From Roseovarius aestuarii (lineage in GTDB: Bacteria; Pseudomonadota; Alphaproteobacteria; Rhodobacterales; Rhodobacteraceae), in assembly GCA_027214255.1 (NCBI GenBank), contig JAPWHL010000004.1:162972-226971 (forward strand): DNA of 64,000 bases, read 5' to 3'. The position numbers and the translations under genes were made by a program. Within the stretch, counting starts at the first letter, position 1. Each line of letters starts with the position of its first letter. A model generated the notes under the pieces. The model was not told the origin of the DNA. It searched no databases and was given only the letters and a program-made list of their open reading frames with translations. Positions 47,646 through 55,230 of this stretch are shown here, piece after piece.

Positions 47646-48245
47646 ATGACTGACCGTATTATTCTTGCGTCCAACTCGGCCATCCGACAGCAATTATTGC
47701 GCAACGCCGGTGTTGCGTTCACGCCCATAGCCGCCCGCGTCGATGAAGACAGCGTACGCGAGGCTCTTTTGGCTGACTCTGCTCCGCCAAGGGATGTTGC
47801 CGATGCGTTAGCGGAAATGAAAGCGCGCAAAATTAGCGACAAATATCCCGAAGCTATGGTTATTGGCTGCGATCAGGTCTTGGCCCATAATGGTACGTTG
47901 CTGTCCAAACCACAAACGCCGGATAACGCGTTGGAGCAACTACGCTGTATGCGTGGGGTATCGCACAGGTTGATTTCAGCAGTGGTTGTTTATGAGGCTC
48001 GCAAACCCTTGTGGCGTCATGTGGGTGTTGTCAAAATGCAGATGCGGGACGTGTCCGATACCTACTTGGAAGGATATGTCGCGCGAAACTGGGATAGCAT
48101 CCGCCATTCAGTTGGCGCATACAAATTGGAAGAAGAAGGCGTTCGATTGTTTACCAGGATCTCGGGCGATTATTTTCACGTGCTTGGCTTACCTTTATTG
48201 GAGTTGCTGGGCTTTCTTACCTTGCACGGAGAGCTAGAGACATGA
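47646..48245 (+). CDS. maf: Maf-family nucleotide pyrophosphatase
   Basis: Maf proteins hydrolyse non-canonical or modified nucleoside triphosphates; some influence cell division. The 199-residue protein begins ILASNSAIRQQLLRNAGV and has AVDEDSVRE-like RVDEDSVREALL, the catalytic GCDQVLAHNG and RMRGV-like RCMRGVSHRL. No ribosome-binding site is visible; the ATG at 47646 sits in a DnaA-box-like sequence. It overlaps aroE by 4 bp. Confidence 0.93.
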   Translation: MTDRIILASNSAIRQQLLRNAGVAFTPIAARVDEDSVREALLADSAPPRDVADALAEMKARKISDKYPEAMVIGCDQVLAHNGTLLSKPQTPDNALEQLRCMRGVSHRLISAVVVYEARKPLWRHVGVVKMQMRDVSDTYLEGYVARNWDSIRHSVGAYKLEEEGVRLFTRISGDYFHVLGLPLLELLGFLTLHGELET

Positions 48246-49075
48246 GCGATCAAAAGATCCCCCTTGCCGGCGTCATCGGTTCGCCGATTGCACATTCCAG
48301 GTCACCTCAGATTCACCGCCATTGGCTGACGACAATGGGTATACGTGGGCATTACGTGCCCATGCATGTTGCTGCTGAAGATCTGGAAACGGTTTTGCGT
48401 ACCTTGCCCAAAGCCGGGTTCGTTGGGGTTAACGTCACCATTCCACACAAGGAAAAGGCCATTGAAATTGCCGATCTCGTGACGGATCGTGCAACGTTGA
48501 TCGGTGCCGCGAATACGTTGATTTTTCGCAAGGATGGGAAAATTCATGCCGATAATACAGATGGTTATGGATTCATAAAAAACTTGGAGTCAGTACCCGA
48601 AGGTTGGAACCCTAAGGCCGGACCAGCCGCTGTGTTGGGCGCCGGTGGTGCATCGCGCGCCATTCTTGCGGCGCTGTTGGATGCGGGTGTGCCAGAGATC
48701 TTGTTGGCGAACAGAACTCGCGTACGCGCTGATGCGTTGCAACAGGAATTCGGCAAGCGGGTTCGCGTTTTTGACTGGGTTCAGGCGGGAAACATGCTGG
48801 ATCATTCGGCAACGGTGGTGAATACCACATCGCTGGGAATGATTGGCCACCAACCGTTGCGAGTCCCCTTGGACGGGTTGCAAAAAGGCGCTGTGGTTTC
48901 TGATCTTGTCTATGCGCCCCTAAAAACCAAATTCCTTGAAACGGCCGAGGAAATGGGATGTCGTGCGGTAGATGGGTTGGGCATGTTGTTGCACCAAGCT
49001 GTGCCAGGATTTGAGCGCTGGTTTGGAACACGCCCCACAGTCGACAGCGCAACACGGGCAGCCGCACTTAGATGA
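48242..49075 (+). CDS. aroE: Shikimate dehydrogenase
   Basis: AroE reduces 3-dehydroshikimate with NADPH in aromatic amino-acid synthesis. The 277-residue protein has the shikimate-binding GSPIAHSRSPQIH, the catalytic Lys in NVTIPHKEKA, NTDGYGF, the dinucleotide loop VLGAGGASRAIL and NRTRVRAD, typical of NADPH preference. The ATG overlaps maf by 4 bp and the stop overlaps coaE by 4 bp. Confidence 0.97.
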   Translation: MSDQKIPLAGVIGSPIAHSRSPQIHRHWLTTMGIRGHYVPMHVAAEDLETVLRTLPKAGFVGVNVTIPHKEKAIEIADLVTDRATLIGAANTLIFRKDGKIHADNTDGYGFIKNLESVPEGWNPKAGPAAVLGAGGASRAILAALLDAGVPEILLANRTRVRADALQQEFGKRVRVFDWVQAGNMLDHSATVVNTTSLGMIGHQPLRVPLDGLQKGAVVSDLVYAPLKTKFLETAEEMGCRAVDGLGMLLHQAVPGFERWFGTRPTVDSATRAAALR

Positions 49076-49665
49076 CGTTTATACTGGGCCTGACCGGATC
49101 GATTGGTATGGGCAAATCGACAACCGCGCGCTTGTTTGCCGAGGCTGGGTGCGCGGTATGGGATGCAGATGCGGCTGTGCATCGTCTGTATGCACCGGGT
49201 GGCGCAGCCGTGGCTCCGATGAGCAAGGTGTTTCCGCAAGTCATCGAAAACGGTTCGGTATCACGTCCCTTGTTAAAGCGTGTTATTGCGGCTGACCCAA
49301 CAACATTGCAAAAGGTTGAGAAGATCGTGCATCCCTTGGTTGCGGCCGACAGGGAGCGCTTTCTGTCCGAGGTCACTGCAGACATCGCCGTTCTGGACAT
49401 TCCTTTGTTGTATGAAAACGGCAGTGAGGTAATGATGGATGCCGTCGCTTGTGTCACTGTCTCGCCCGAAGTTCAGCGCGCCCGGGTGATGGAGCGCGGA
49501 ACCATGACACCAGAGCAGTTTGAGGCAATCCTCTCCAAACAGATGCCAGGCGCGGAAAAACGTGCCCGAGCGGACTATGTTATTCTAACCGATACGCTTG
49601 AACATGCCCGCGCTCAGGTTCATTCTGTGATATGCGACATTACTCAAAGGTTGATCCATGCGTGA
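49072..49665 (+). CDS. coaE: Dephospho-CoA kinase
   Basis: CoaE performs the last step of coenzyme A synthesis. The 197-residue P-loop kinase has GLTGSIGMGKSTTARLFAEAG (P-loop GSIGMGKST), WDADAAVHRLY, HPLVAADRERFL and DIPLLYENG. It is coupled to aroE by a 4-bp overlap and to dnaQ by an 8-bp overlap. Confidence 0.97.
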   Translation: MTFILGLTGSIGMGKSTTARLFAEAGCAVWDADAAVHRLYAPGGAAVAPMSKVFPQVIENGSVSRPLLKRVIAADPTTLQKVEKIVHPLVAADRERFLSEVTADIAVLDIPLLYENGSEVMMDAVACVTVSPEVQRARVMERGTMTPEQFEAILSKQMPGAEKRARADYVILTDTLEHARAQVHSVICDITQRLIHA

Positions 49666-50350
49666 GATCGTTCTCGACACTGAAACCACCGGATTCGAGC
49701 CTGAACAGGGTGATCGCATTGTCGAGATCGGGTGTGTGGAGCTATTGAACCATATGCCGACGGGGCGAACCTATCATCAGTATATCAATCCGGAACGCGC
49801 CATGCCGGACGAAGCGCTTCAGGTCCATGGGTTGGGTGATGATTTTCTGCGAGATAAGCCAGTATTCGCCAAAATCGGGCAGGAGTTTCTGGATTTCATC
49901 GGCGATGCGCGGCTGGTCATCCACAACGCGTCCTTTGATATGAAGTTTCTGAACGCTGAACTGTCATGGATGAAATTGCCGACAATCCCTATGAATCAGG
50001 CACTGGATACATTGGCGATTGCGCGCAAGCGGTTTCCGGGTTCACCCGCATCGCTTGATGCGTTGTGCCGCCGGTTCAATATCGACAACACTTCGCGCAC
50101 CTTACACGGCGCGCTTTTGGACTCGGAGATCCTTGCCGAAGTGTATCTGGAGCTTATTGGCGGCCGACAACCCGATTTTGCGTTGGCGACGGATCAATCC
50201 CAAACCTCCACGACCGGTCCCGATGTGACATGGCGGGCCACTCCAAGGCCCAAGGCCCTGCCCCCACGTCTGACTGCGGACGAGATTGCAGCCCACGAGG
50301 CGTTTTTGGATAAATTGGGGGATGAGCCCCTGTGGCGCAAAGAAAACTAA
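49658..50350 (+). CDS. dnaQ: DNA polymerase III epsilon subunit
   Basis: DnaQ is the 3'-5' proofreading exonuclease of the replicative polymerase. The 230-residue protein shows DEDDh exonuclease motifs: DTETTGFEP, HNASFDMKFL and the HGALLDSEILAEVY block. The C-terminal tail with PPRLTADEIAAHEAFLD and KLGDEPLW matches alphaproteobacterial family members. It ends the maf-aroE-coaE-dnaQ operon. Confidence 0.96.
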   Translation: MREIVLDTETTGFEPEQGDRIVEIGCVELLNHMPTGRTYHQYINPERAMPDEALQVHGLGDDFLRDKPVFAKIGQEFLDFIGDARLVIHNASFDMKFLNAELSWMKLPTIPMNQALDTLAIARKRFPGSPASLDALCRRFNIDNTSRTLHGALLDSEILAEVYLELIGGRQPDFALATDQSQTSTTGPDVTWRATPRPKALPPRLTADEIAAHEAFLDKLGDEPLWRKEN

Positions 50351-50395
50351 GGCGTTTTGCGCAGCCCTTTGTTGCAGGTACGCAAAACGCCTTTT
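50351..50395 (+). terminator. Terminator of the maf-aroE-coaE-dnaQ operon
   Basis: The perfect 11-bp stem GGCGTTTTGCG (50351-50361) with CGCAAAACGCC (50381-50391) starts immediately after the dnaQ stop, has a 19-base loop and is followed by TTTT. The other strand serves the convergent secB only weakly. Confidence 0.8.
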
Positions 50396-50398
50396 GGA

Positions 50399-50902
50399 TT
50401 ACGAATCCAGCGTTGCACTCGCCCCTGCCGTTTCGGCTTGGCGGCGCATGATTTCATTGCGATAGATTGCGACAAAATCGATATTTTCTAAGTTCAGCGG
50501 AGGGAATCCGCCGTCTCGTGTTACGTCCGAAACAATCCGGCGGAAGAACGGGAACATCAGACGGGGGCATTCGATCATCAAGAACGGATGTAGCTGATCT
50601 TCTGGAACGTTTTCGACATGGAAAACGCCGGCGTACTCCATTTCCAGAAGGAACAGATCGTCTTCGGTGCCTTTGTTGCGCGAGTTGATTTTCAACTTGG
50701 CAATCACTTCATATTGGTGATCGGCTGCACGCTTTTTGGCATCCAGATTGACGTTAACTGTCACGTCGGGATGCACTTCACCACCTGCGCCGCGCTGTGC
50801 CAGAATGTTTTCAAAGGACAGATCGCGCACGAACTGCGTCAGGATTTGCATTTTGATCTGGGGCTGTTCGGCGGGTGCTGCGCCGTTTTCATTTTCTGCC
50901 AT
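50399..50902 (-). CDS. secB: Protein-export chaperone SecB
   Basis: SecB keeps preproteins unfolded and hands them to SecA. The 167-residue protein has the family blocks MQILTQFVRDLSFENI, VTVNVNLDAKKR, LLEMEYAGVFHVENVP and MIECPRLMFPFFRRIVSDVTRDGGFPPL in outline. CAGGAGACGACA precedes the ATG. It converges on dnaQ, the usual position beside the origin cluster. Confidence 0.97.
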   Translation of the reverse strand: MAENENGAAPAEQPQIKMQILTQFVRDLSFENILAQRGAGGEVHPDVTVNVNLDAKKRAADHQYEVIAKLKINSRNKGTEDDLFLLEMEYAGVFHVENVPEDQLHPFLMIECPRLMFPFFRRIVSDVTRDGGFPPLNLENIDFVAIYRNEIMRRQAETAGASATLDS

Positions 50903-50959
50903 TGTCGTCTCCTGCGATACCGGTTTCGCGCCCTGCCTTAGCAGGTCAGTGGGCGTGCC

Positions 50960-51439
50960 TCAATGCTTTGTCCAGCCTGATGGGCCTGCTGGTGAGTCAT
51001 CATTAGGTGAAACTTCGCTGTATTCGCCTTCAATGGTCGCGCTGCCTCTTGTCTGATGTGGTCTTGGAGGTTGGGATGTGCGAAAACTTTGGATCGTTAC
51101 GCGCCGCGCAACATAGGCAAAGGCCGCCCGCCTAAATGGCGGCGTCAGCAGGGCAAACCCGACGGCGTCGGTGAAAAAACCCGGTGTCAGTAAGAGAACG
51201 CCGGCAATCAATATCATAGCCCCATGCGCCAACGGTTCTGTCGGGTCCTGGTGCTGAGAAAACGATCCACGCAATTCGCCCATGGCGACTGCACCTTGTG
51301 TGCGAACCAGCCATGTTCCCAGAATTGCGGTCAATAGGACAATCAACAATGTCGGCCAAAGGCCCAGCCAGCCACCCACCTGAATGAACAACGCTATCTC
51401 GATCAATGGCACAGTTAAGAATGCCAACAATATCCACAT
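50960..51439 (-). CDS. fxsA: FxsA-family membrane protein
   Basis: The ATG at 51439 follows AGAGGAAGA; a 29-codon upstream extension of the frame lacks a site. The 159 residues have an N-terminal helix (LLAFLTVPLIEIALFIQVGG), a second helix (WPTLLIVLLTAILGTWLVRTQG) and the block HGAMILIAGVLLLTPGFFTDAVGFALL in outline, the FxsA hallmark. E. coli FxsA relieves exclusion of phage T7 by F plasmid when overproduced; its normal function is unknown. The tail is polar and disordered-looking. Confidence 0.93.
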   Translation of the reverse strand: MWILLAFLTVPLIEIALFIQVGGWLGLWPTLLIVLLTAILGTWLVRTQGAVAMGELRGSFSQHQDPTEPLAHGAMILIAGVLLLTPGFFTDAVGFALLTPPFRRAAFAYVARRVTIQSFRTSQPPRPHQTRGSATIEGEYSEVSPNDDSPAGPSGWTKH

Positions 51440-51550
51440 ACAAATCTTCCTCTGTTTTACAGGGGCCCCAAGGTGGACTTGGCATGCCTCAGCACTTACA
51501 TAAGTCTCCAGAACCACGCTTTTCAACGTATTGCCCTGAATGAGGTACTT

Positions 51551-52210
51551 ATGAACTCGTCCATCATACAGCTACTGGTGCTTGCTGGTATTGCTGTTTT
51601 CCTGATCTTGAGGCTGAAAAGCGTTCTAGGCACCCGAGAGGGTTTTGAGCCCAAACGCGAACCTACACCGCTGCCCTCTCGCAATCGCCCCCACGGGTTG
51701 GAAGTTATCGAAGGTGGCCCTGATCTGGATATCACTGATCATGTTGCCGAAGACTCCGATGCCGCCGCCGCGCTGGCGGATATGAAACGGGCCGAACCCT
51801 CGTTTGGTGTGTCCGATTTCTTGCAAGGGGCACGGGGTGCGTATGAAATGATCCTGATGGGCTTTGAGCGTGGTGATATTGATGCGCTGCGTCCCTTTCT
51901 GGCAGAGGATGTCTATCAAACTTTCGCCGAAGTGATAGAGGTACGTCAGGCCAAGAATTTGACCATCGAGGCAGAGTTTATCGGCGTTCGCGACATGACA
52001 CTGACGGACGCCACCTTTGACAGTAACACCGGTGCGGCCCAGATTACGGTCAAGTTTATCGGCGAACTGGTGTCGGTCGTACGTGATGGCGAAGGCACGG
52101 TTGTCGAAGGCGAGCCAGGCAAGTCCAAACGCCAAAGAGACAGCTGGACATTCGAGCGCATGATGGGCTCGGATGACCCGAATTGGCGGCTTATCGCCAC
52201 GGGCGAATGA
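51551..52210 (+). CDS. Tim44-like domain protein
   Basis: The ATG at 51551 follows GAGGTACTT. The 219 residues have one N-terminal membrane helix (IIQLLVLAGIAVFLILRL), a proline-rich linker and a C-terminal Tim44-like domain (FLQGARGAYEMILMGFERGDIDALRPFLAEDVYQTF in outline, then SWTFERMMGSDDPNWRLIATGE). Bacterial Tim44-like proteins are inner-membrane proteins related to the mitochondrial import motor anchor; their role is not well known. The stop overlaps the mltA ATG. Confidence 0.9.
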   Translation: MNSSIIQLLVLAGIAVFLILRLKSVLGTREGFEPKREPTPLPSRNRPHGLEVIEGGPDLDITDHVAEDSDAAAALADMKRAEPSFGVSDFLQGARGAYEMILMGFERGDIDALRPFLAEDVYQTFAEVIEVRQAKNLTIEAEFIGVRDMTLTDATFDSNTGAAQITVKFIGELVSVVRDGEGTVVEGEPGKSKRQRDSWTFERMMGSDDPNWRLIATGE

Positions 52211-53244
52211 TCCGGTCGGCCTTGATCGTATGTCTGATGGCACTGCCTATATGGGGCGGTGCCACTGCGAGCGAGGCCACCTATGATATCTTGCGATTTG
52301 AAGACCTAAGAGGGTGGGACGCGGACGATCATACCGAGGCGCTTGAGGTGTTTTTGAACACTTGTCCGGATATGAAGGATCCCGATTGGCACTCGCTTTG
52401 CGCCTTGGCGCAGCAAAAACCGGATGCGCGTGCGTTTTTTCAACTGTTTTTTCGCCCCGTTCTAATCTCGCAAGGGAAGCCGGGGCTTTTCACCGGGTAT
52501 TATGAACCTGAATTGGATGGCGCGTTAAGCCCAAGCGCGCGTTTTCGCTATCCACTGTACCGTGAACCACCTGAATCTAAACAATCCCCCGTCTGGTTGA
52601 CGCGCCGCGAGATCGAGACAGGCTTGGAAATGCAAGGTCGCGGGCTTGAGATCGCTTGGGTGGATGACCCCGTCGAACTATTCTTTTTGCAAATTCAGGG
52701 GTCGGGCCGCGTGCGCCTGCCAGATGGATCGACAATCCGCGTTGGCTATGGTGGTTCAAACGGACATACATATCGTTCCATCGGTGCCGAACTGGTCCGA
52801 CGTGGAGTATACAGCCGGCATCAAGTGAGTGCGCAGGTCATTCAGAATTGGGTGCGCCGCAACCCTGTGGATGGGCAGGAATTACTGTATCATAACCCAT
52901 CCTATGTCTTTTTTCGCAGACTGGATGATCTGGAAGCAGACAAAGGGCCACGCGGGGCGATGAATCGCTCCATCACGGCCAAACGATCAATTGCGGTTGA
53001 TCCGGCTTTTGTCCCTTTGGGGGCACCTGTCTGGGTGGAAAAGGAGGGCCGAGCGCCTTTTCACCGTTTGATGATCGCCCAAGATACGGGATCGGCGATC
53101 AAGGGCGCGCAGCGCGCTGACATTTTCTTTGGAACGGGTCAGAACGCGGGGCGGGCAGCCGGGCGGTTGCGTGATCCCGGTCGCATGATGGTCTTGATGC
53201 CTATTCAACGCGCTTACGCTCTGGCACCCGAGGCTCTCAATTGA
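52207..53244 (+). CDS. mltA: Membrane-bound lytic murein transglycosylase A
   Basis: MltA cleaves the glycan strand of peptidoglycan, giving 1,6-anhydro ends. The ATG at 52207 overlaps the upstream stop (345 residues). A signal peptide (IVCLMALPIWGGATASEA) is followed by TGYYEPELDGA, IQGSGRVRLPDGSTIRVGYGG in outline, and the C-terminal 3D domain with AVDPAFVPLGAPVWV and the catalytic-Asp block MIAQDTGSAIKGAQRADIFFG in outline. I see no lipobox cysteine, so it may be soluble in the periplasm. Confidence 0.95.
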   Translation: MIRSALIVCLMALPIWGGATASEATYDILRFEDLRGWDADDHTEALEVFLNTCPDMKDPDWHSLCALAQQKPDARAFFQLFFRPVLISQGKPGLFTGYYEPELDGALSPSARFRYPLYREPPESKQSPVWLTRREIETGLEMQGRGLEIAWVDDPVELFFLQIQGSGRVRLPDGSTIRVGYGGSNGHTYRSIGAELVRRGVYSRHQVSAQVIQNWVRRNPVDGQELLYHNPSYVFFRRLDDLEADKGPRGAMNRSITAKRSIAVDPAFVPLGAPVWVEKEGRAPFHRLMIAQDTGSAIKGAQRADIFFGTGQNAGRAAGRLRDPGRMMVLMPIQRAYALAPEALN

Positions 53245-53837
53245 CCAAGCGCCGTTTGCGTCAGGATGAACTGGACCTGTGGCGACAGGTTGCCCGGACA
53301 GCCAAGCCGCTGACGCCGGATCAACCGGGCCCGACATCTACGTTGATGCCTCCCAAGAAGGGAGACTCTGTTCGCAAGGCAACGCCTGAACCGGCTCCAA
53401 TCCCTGCCTTTCGGCTGGGTCAAAAAAGCAAAGGCCCTGCCCCGACCCATGATGTTTTGCCCGGCTTAACGGACCGGATGAAGGCCCTGCCCGTCACTAT
53501 GGACCGCAAAGCGTATGGTAAACTGAAACGAGGCAAACTGCGCCCAGAGGCCCGGATTGATTTACACGGTATGACGGTGGACCGGGCGCATGGTGTTCTA
53601 TCAGGCTTTATCTTGCGCGCACATGGTCAGGGAAAACGTCTGGTTTTGGTGATAACCGGCAAGGGGCGGCGCTCAGACGATGATGGGCCAATCCCCGTCC
53701 GCCAGGGTGTACTGCGCCATAATGTTCCCCACTGGCTGAGTATCCCGCCGCTTAATCAGGCCGTGATGCAGGTTAGCGAGGCACATGGACGCCACGGTGG
53801 GGGTGGTGCGTATTACGTCTATCTAAGGCGTACGTAA
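53241..53837 (+). CDS. Smr-domain protein
   Basis: The 198-residue protein has a charged N-terminal half and a C-terminal Smr domain: ARIDLHGMTVDRAHGVLSGFI (LDLHG-type motif), LVLVITGKGR (the TGxG motif) and VSEAHGRHGGGGAYYVYLRR. Smr domains nick or bind nucleic acids; those outside MutS2 act in RNA cleavage in some bacteria. It overlaps mltA by 4 bp and its 3' end overlaps the convergent MFS gene by 15 bp. Confidence 0.92.
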   Translation: MTKRRLRQDELDLWRQVARTAKPLTPDQPGPTSTLMPPKKGDSVRKATPEPAPIPAFRLGQKSKGPAPTHDVLPGLTDRMKALPVTMDRKAYGKLKRGKLRPEARIDLHGMTVDRAHGVLSGFILRAHGQGKRLVLVITGKGRRSDDDGPIPVRQGVLRHNVPHWLSIPPLNQAVMQVSEAHGRHGGGGAYYVYLRRT

Positions 53838-55049
53838 GGGTAACAACGGGCGTGCGCGTCTAATTCCGATTGTCATCAAAACGGACGAAAAGACAAAATA
53901 TAAGGCCACGCCGATAAACTGTTTGTCCAGCTCCAGACCCATGTCGATGCCCAAGCCCGTGATACCCGGTCCGATTGCGGAACCAAACACCATCACCGCA
54001 GCCGCCATCGCCTTGATGGAGCCGATATGGCGCGTTCCATAAAACTCGGCCCAGAAAGCGGCGGGAATGGTGGTGTTAACACCTGATGTAATACCCAGAC
54101 AAACAAAGCCCACCGCAATCGCCCCGATCCCGTTTGCCGTGGCAAAGATCAAGAATGCCGCGACCATCGGTAACTGCATGTAAGGGATCAATCGGGCTGT
54201 GCCTACTTTGTCCAACGCCCATCCGCTCAGGATCATCGATATGATGCCGACGCTCGTGAAAACTGGAAACAGCGCGACCAGCTCGATATGGGCGACATTT
54301 TTGATTTCGGTAAAATGAACCTGATGAAAAAAGAACGCCGTGTTGAATGCCGAAGGCCCCAAAAGAGCAGGCACCATGAACCAGAACAGCCAATGTCGCA
54401 ACGTCTGGTTGCGGGTCCATTGCCGGGCATCCATGCCAAACGCCTGATCCGTTGTGGCATGGCTTTGCGGTGTTCTTTCGCGCCGCAACAGCAGCATCAA
54501 AACGGGAATACCCACGAATGCAATGACACTGACCAACACCCATAGGGTCCGCCAGTCGATAAACACCATCAACGCGACAAACAGTAATGGTAAAAGTGCT
54601 TCGCCTGCTGCAAATCCCAACGTTGCCACGGCCAGTGCTTTGCCGCGGGTTGCGGTAAACCAACGGGCCATTGCAACTACGGCGATGTGACTGGTCATCC
54701 CTTGGCCGGTAAAACGCAGCGCGAATATGACCACCGGCAATAACCACCAGACCGGGTTCAACGCCATGGACAGACAGGCCAGCGTCAAAAGCGCAAGAAT
54801 GATCGCACCTATCCCGCGCACCCGGAACTGGTCGGTCAACCCTCCGGCCCAGACCATTACGATGGCGGACATTGTGGTGCCCAACGAATAGATTCCACCC
54901 CATTGGCCGTGGGTTAGGTCAAATCCTTCGCGAATATCCCCCGCGAATATCGAGATAAAGAACGTCTGTCCAAAGCTACTGAGAAAAGTCAGCAACACAC
55001 CAGCGCCCAGCCAGCGAGCATTGTCACGAAGGAAGGTCAGCGTTTTCAT
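53823..55049 (-). CDS. Major facilitator superfamily transporter
   Basis: I start at the ATG at 55049 (408 residues including about 12 hydrophobic helices); the frame extends 14 codons upstream. The loop between helices 2 and 3 reads GLTDQFRVRGIGA, near the MFS signature A. Helix-rich segments include VLLTFLSSFGQTFFISIFAG and IGAIAVGFVCLGITSGVNTTI. The closest visible type is the oxalate/formate- or monocarboxylate-like group, but the substrate cannot be told. Confidence 0.88.
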   Translation of the reverse strand: MKTLTFLRDNARWLGAGVLLTFLSSFGQTFFISIFAGDIREGFDLTHGQWGGIYSLGTTMSAIVMVWAGGLTDQFRVRGIGAIILALLTLACLSMALNPVWWLLPVVIFALRFTGQGMTSHIAVVAMARWFTATRGKALAVATLGFAAGEALLPLLFVALMVFIDWRTLWVLVSVIAFVGIPVLMLLLRRERTPQSHATTDQAFGMDARQWTRNQTLRHWLFWFMVPALLGPSAFNTAFFFHQVHFTEIKNVAHIELVALFPVFTSVGIISMILSGWALDKVGTARLIPYMQLPMVAAFLIFATANGIGAIAVGFVCLGITSGVNTTIPAAFWAEFYGTRHIGSIKAMAAAVMVFGSAIGPGITGLGIDMGLELDKQFIGVALYFVFSSVLMTIGIRRARPLLPLRTP

Positions 55050-55230
55050 CCCTCTTTCGTGGCCTGAAATTTCAGAGAATAAAAGAAGCAAATGACGCTG
55101 GTTTCATTTTCCTGAGATTGATCCTGCCTATGGGTTCGCAAAGACAGCTAGATTTTCGCATGATTGAGGCTATCGTGTTCTCACCTGAACAGGGGATGGA
55201 CTGAGCGTATCGCTCCACTAAGCCTGAATA

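Noticed and set aside
47501..47842. A 113-codon leftward frame running from the start of maf into the putative origin
   Set aside because: It covers the beginning of maf and the DnaA-box-like sites, has no ribosome-binding site and no recognisable domain.
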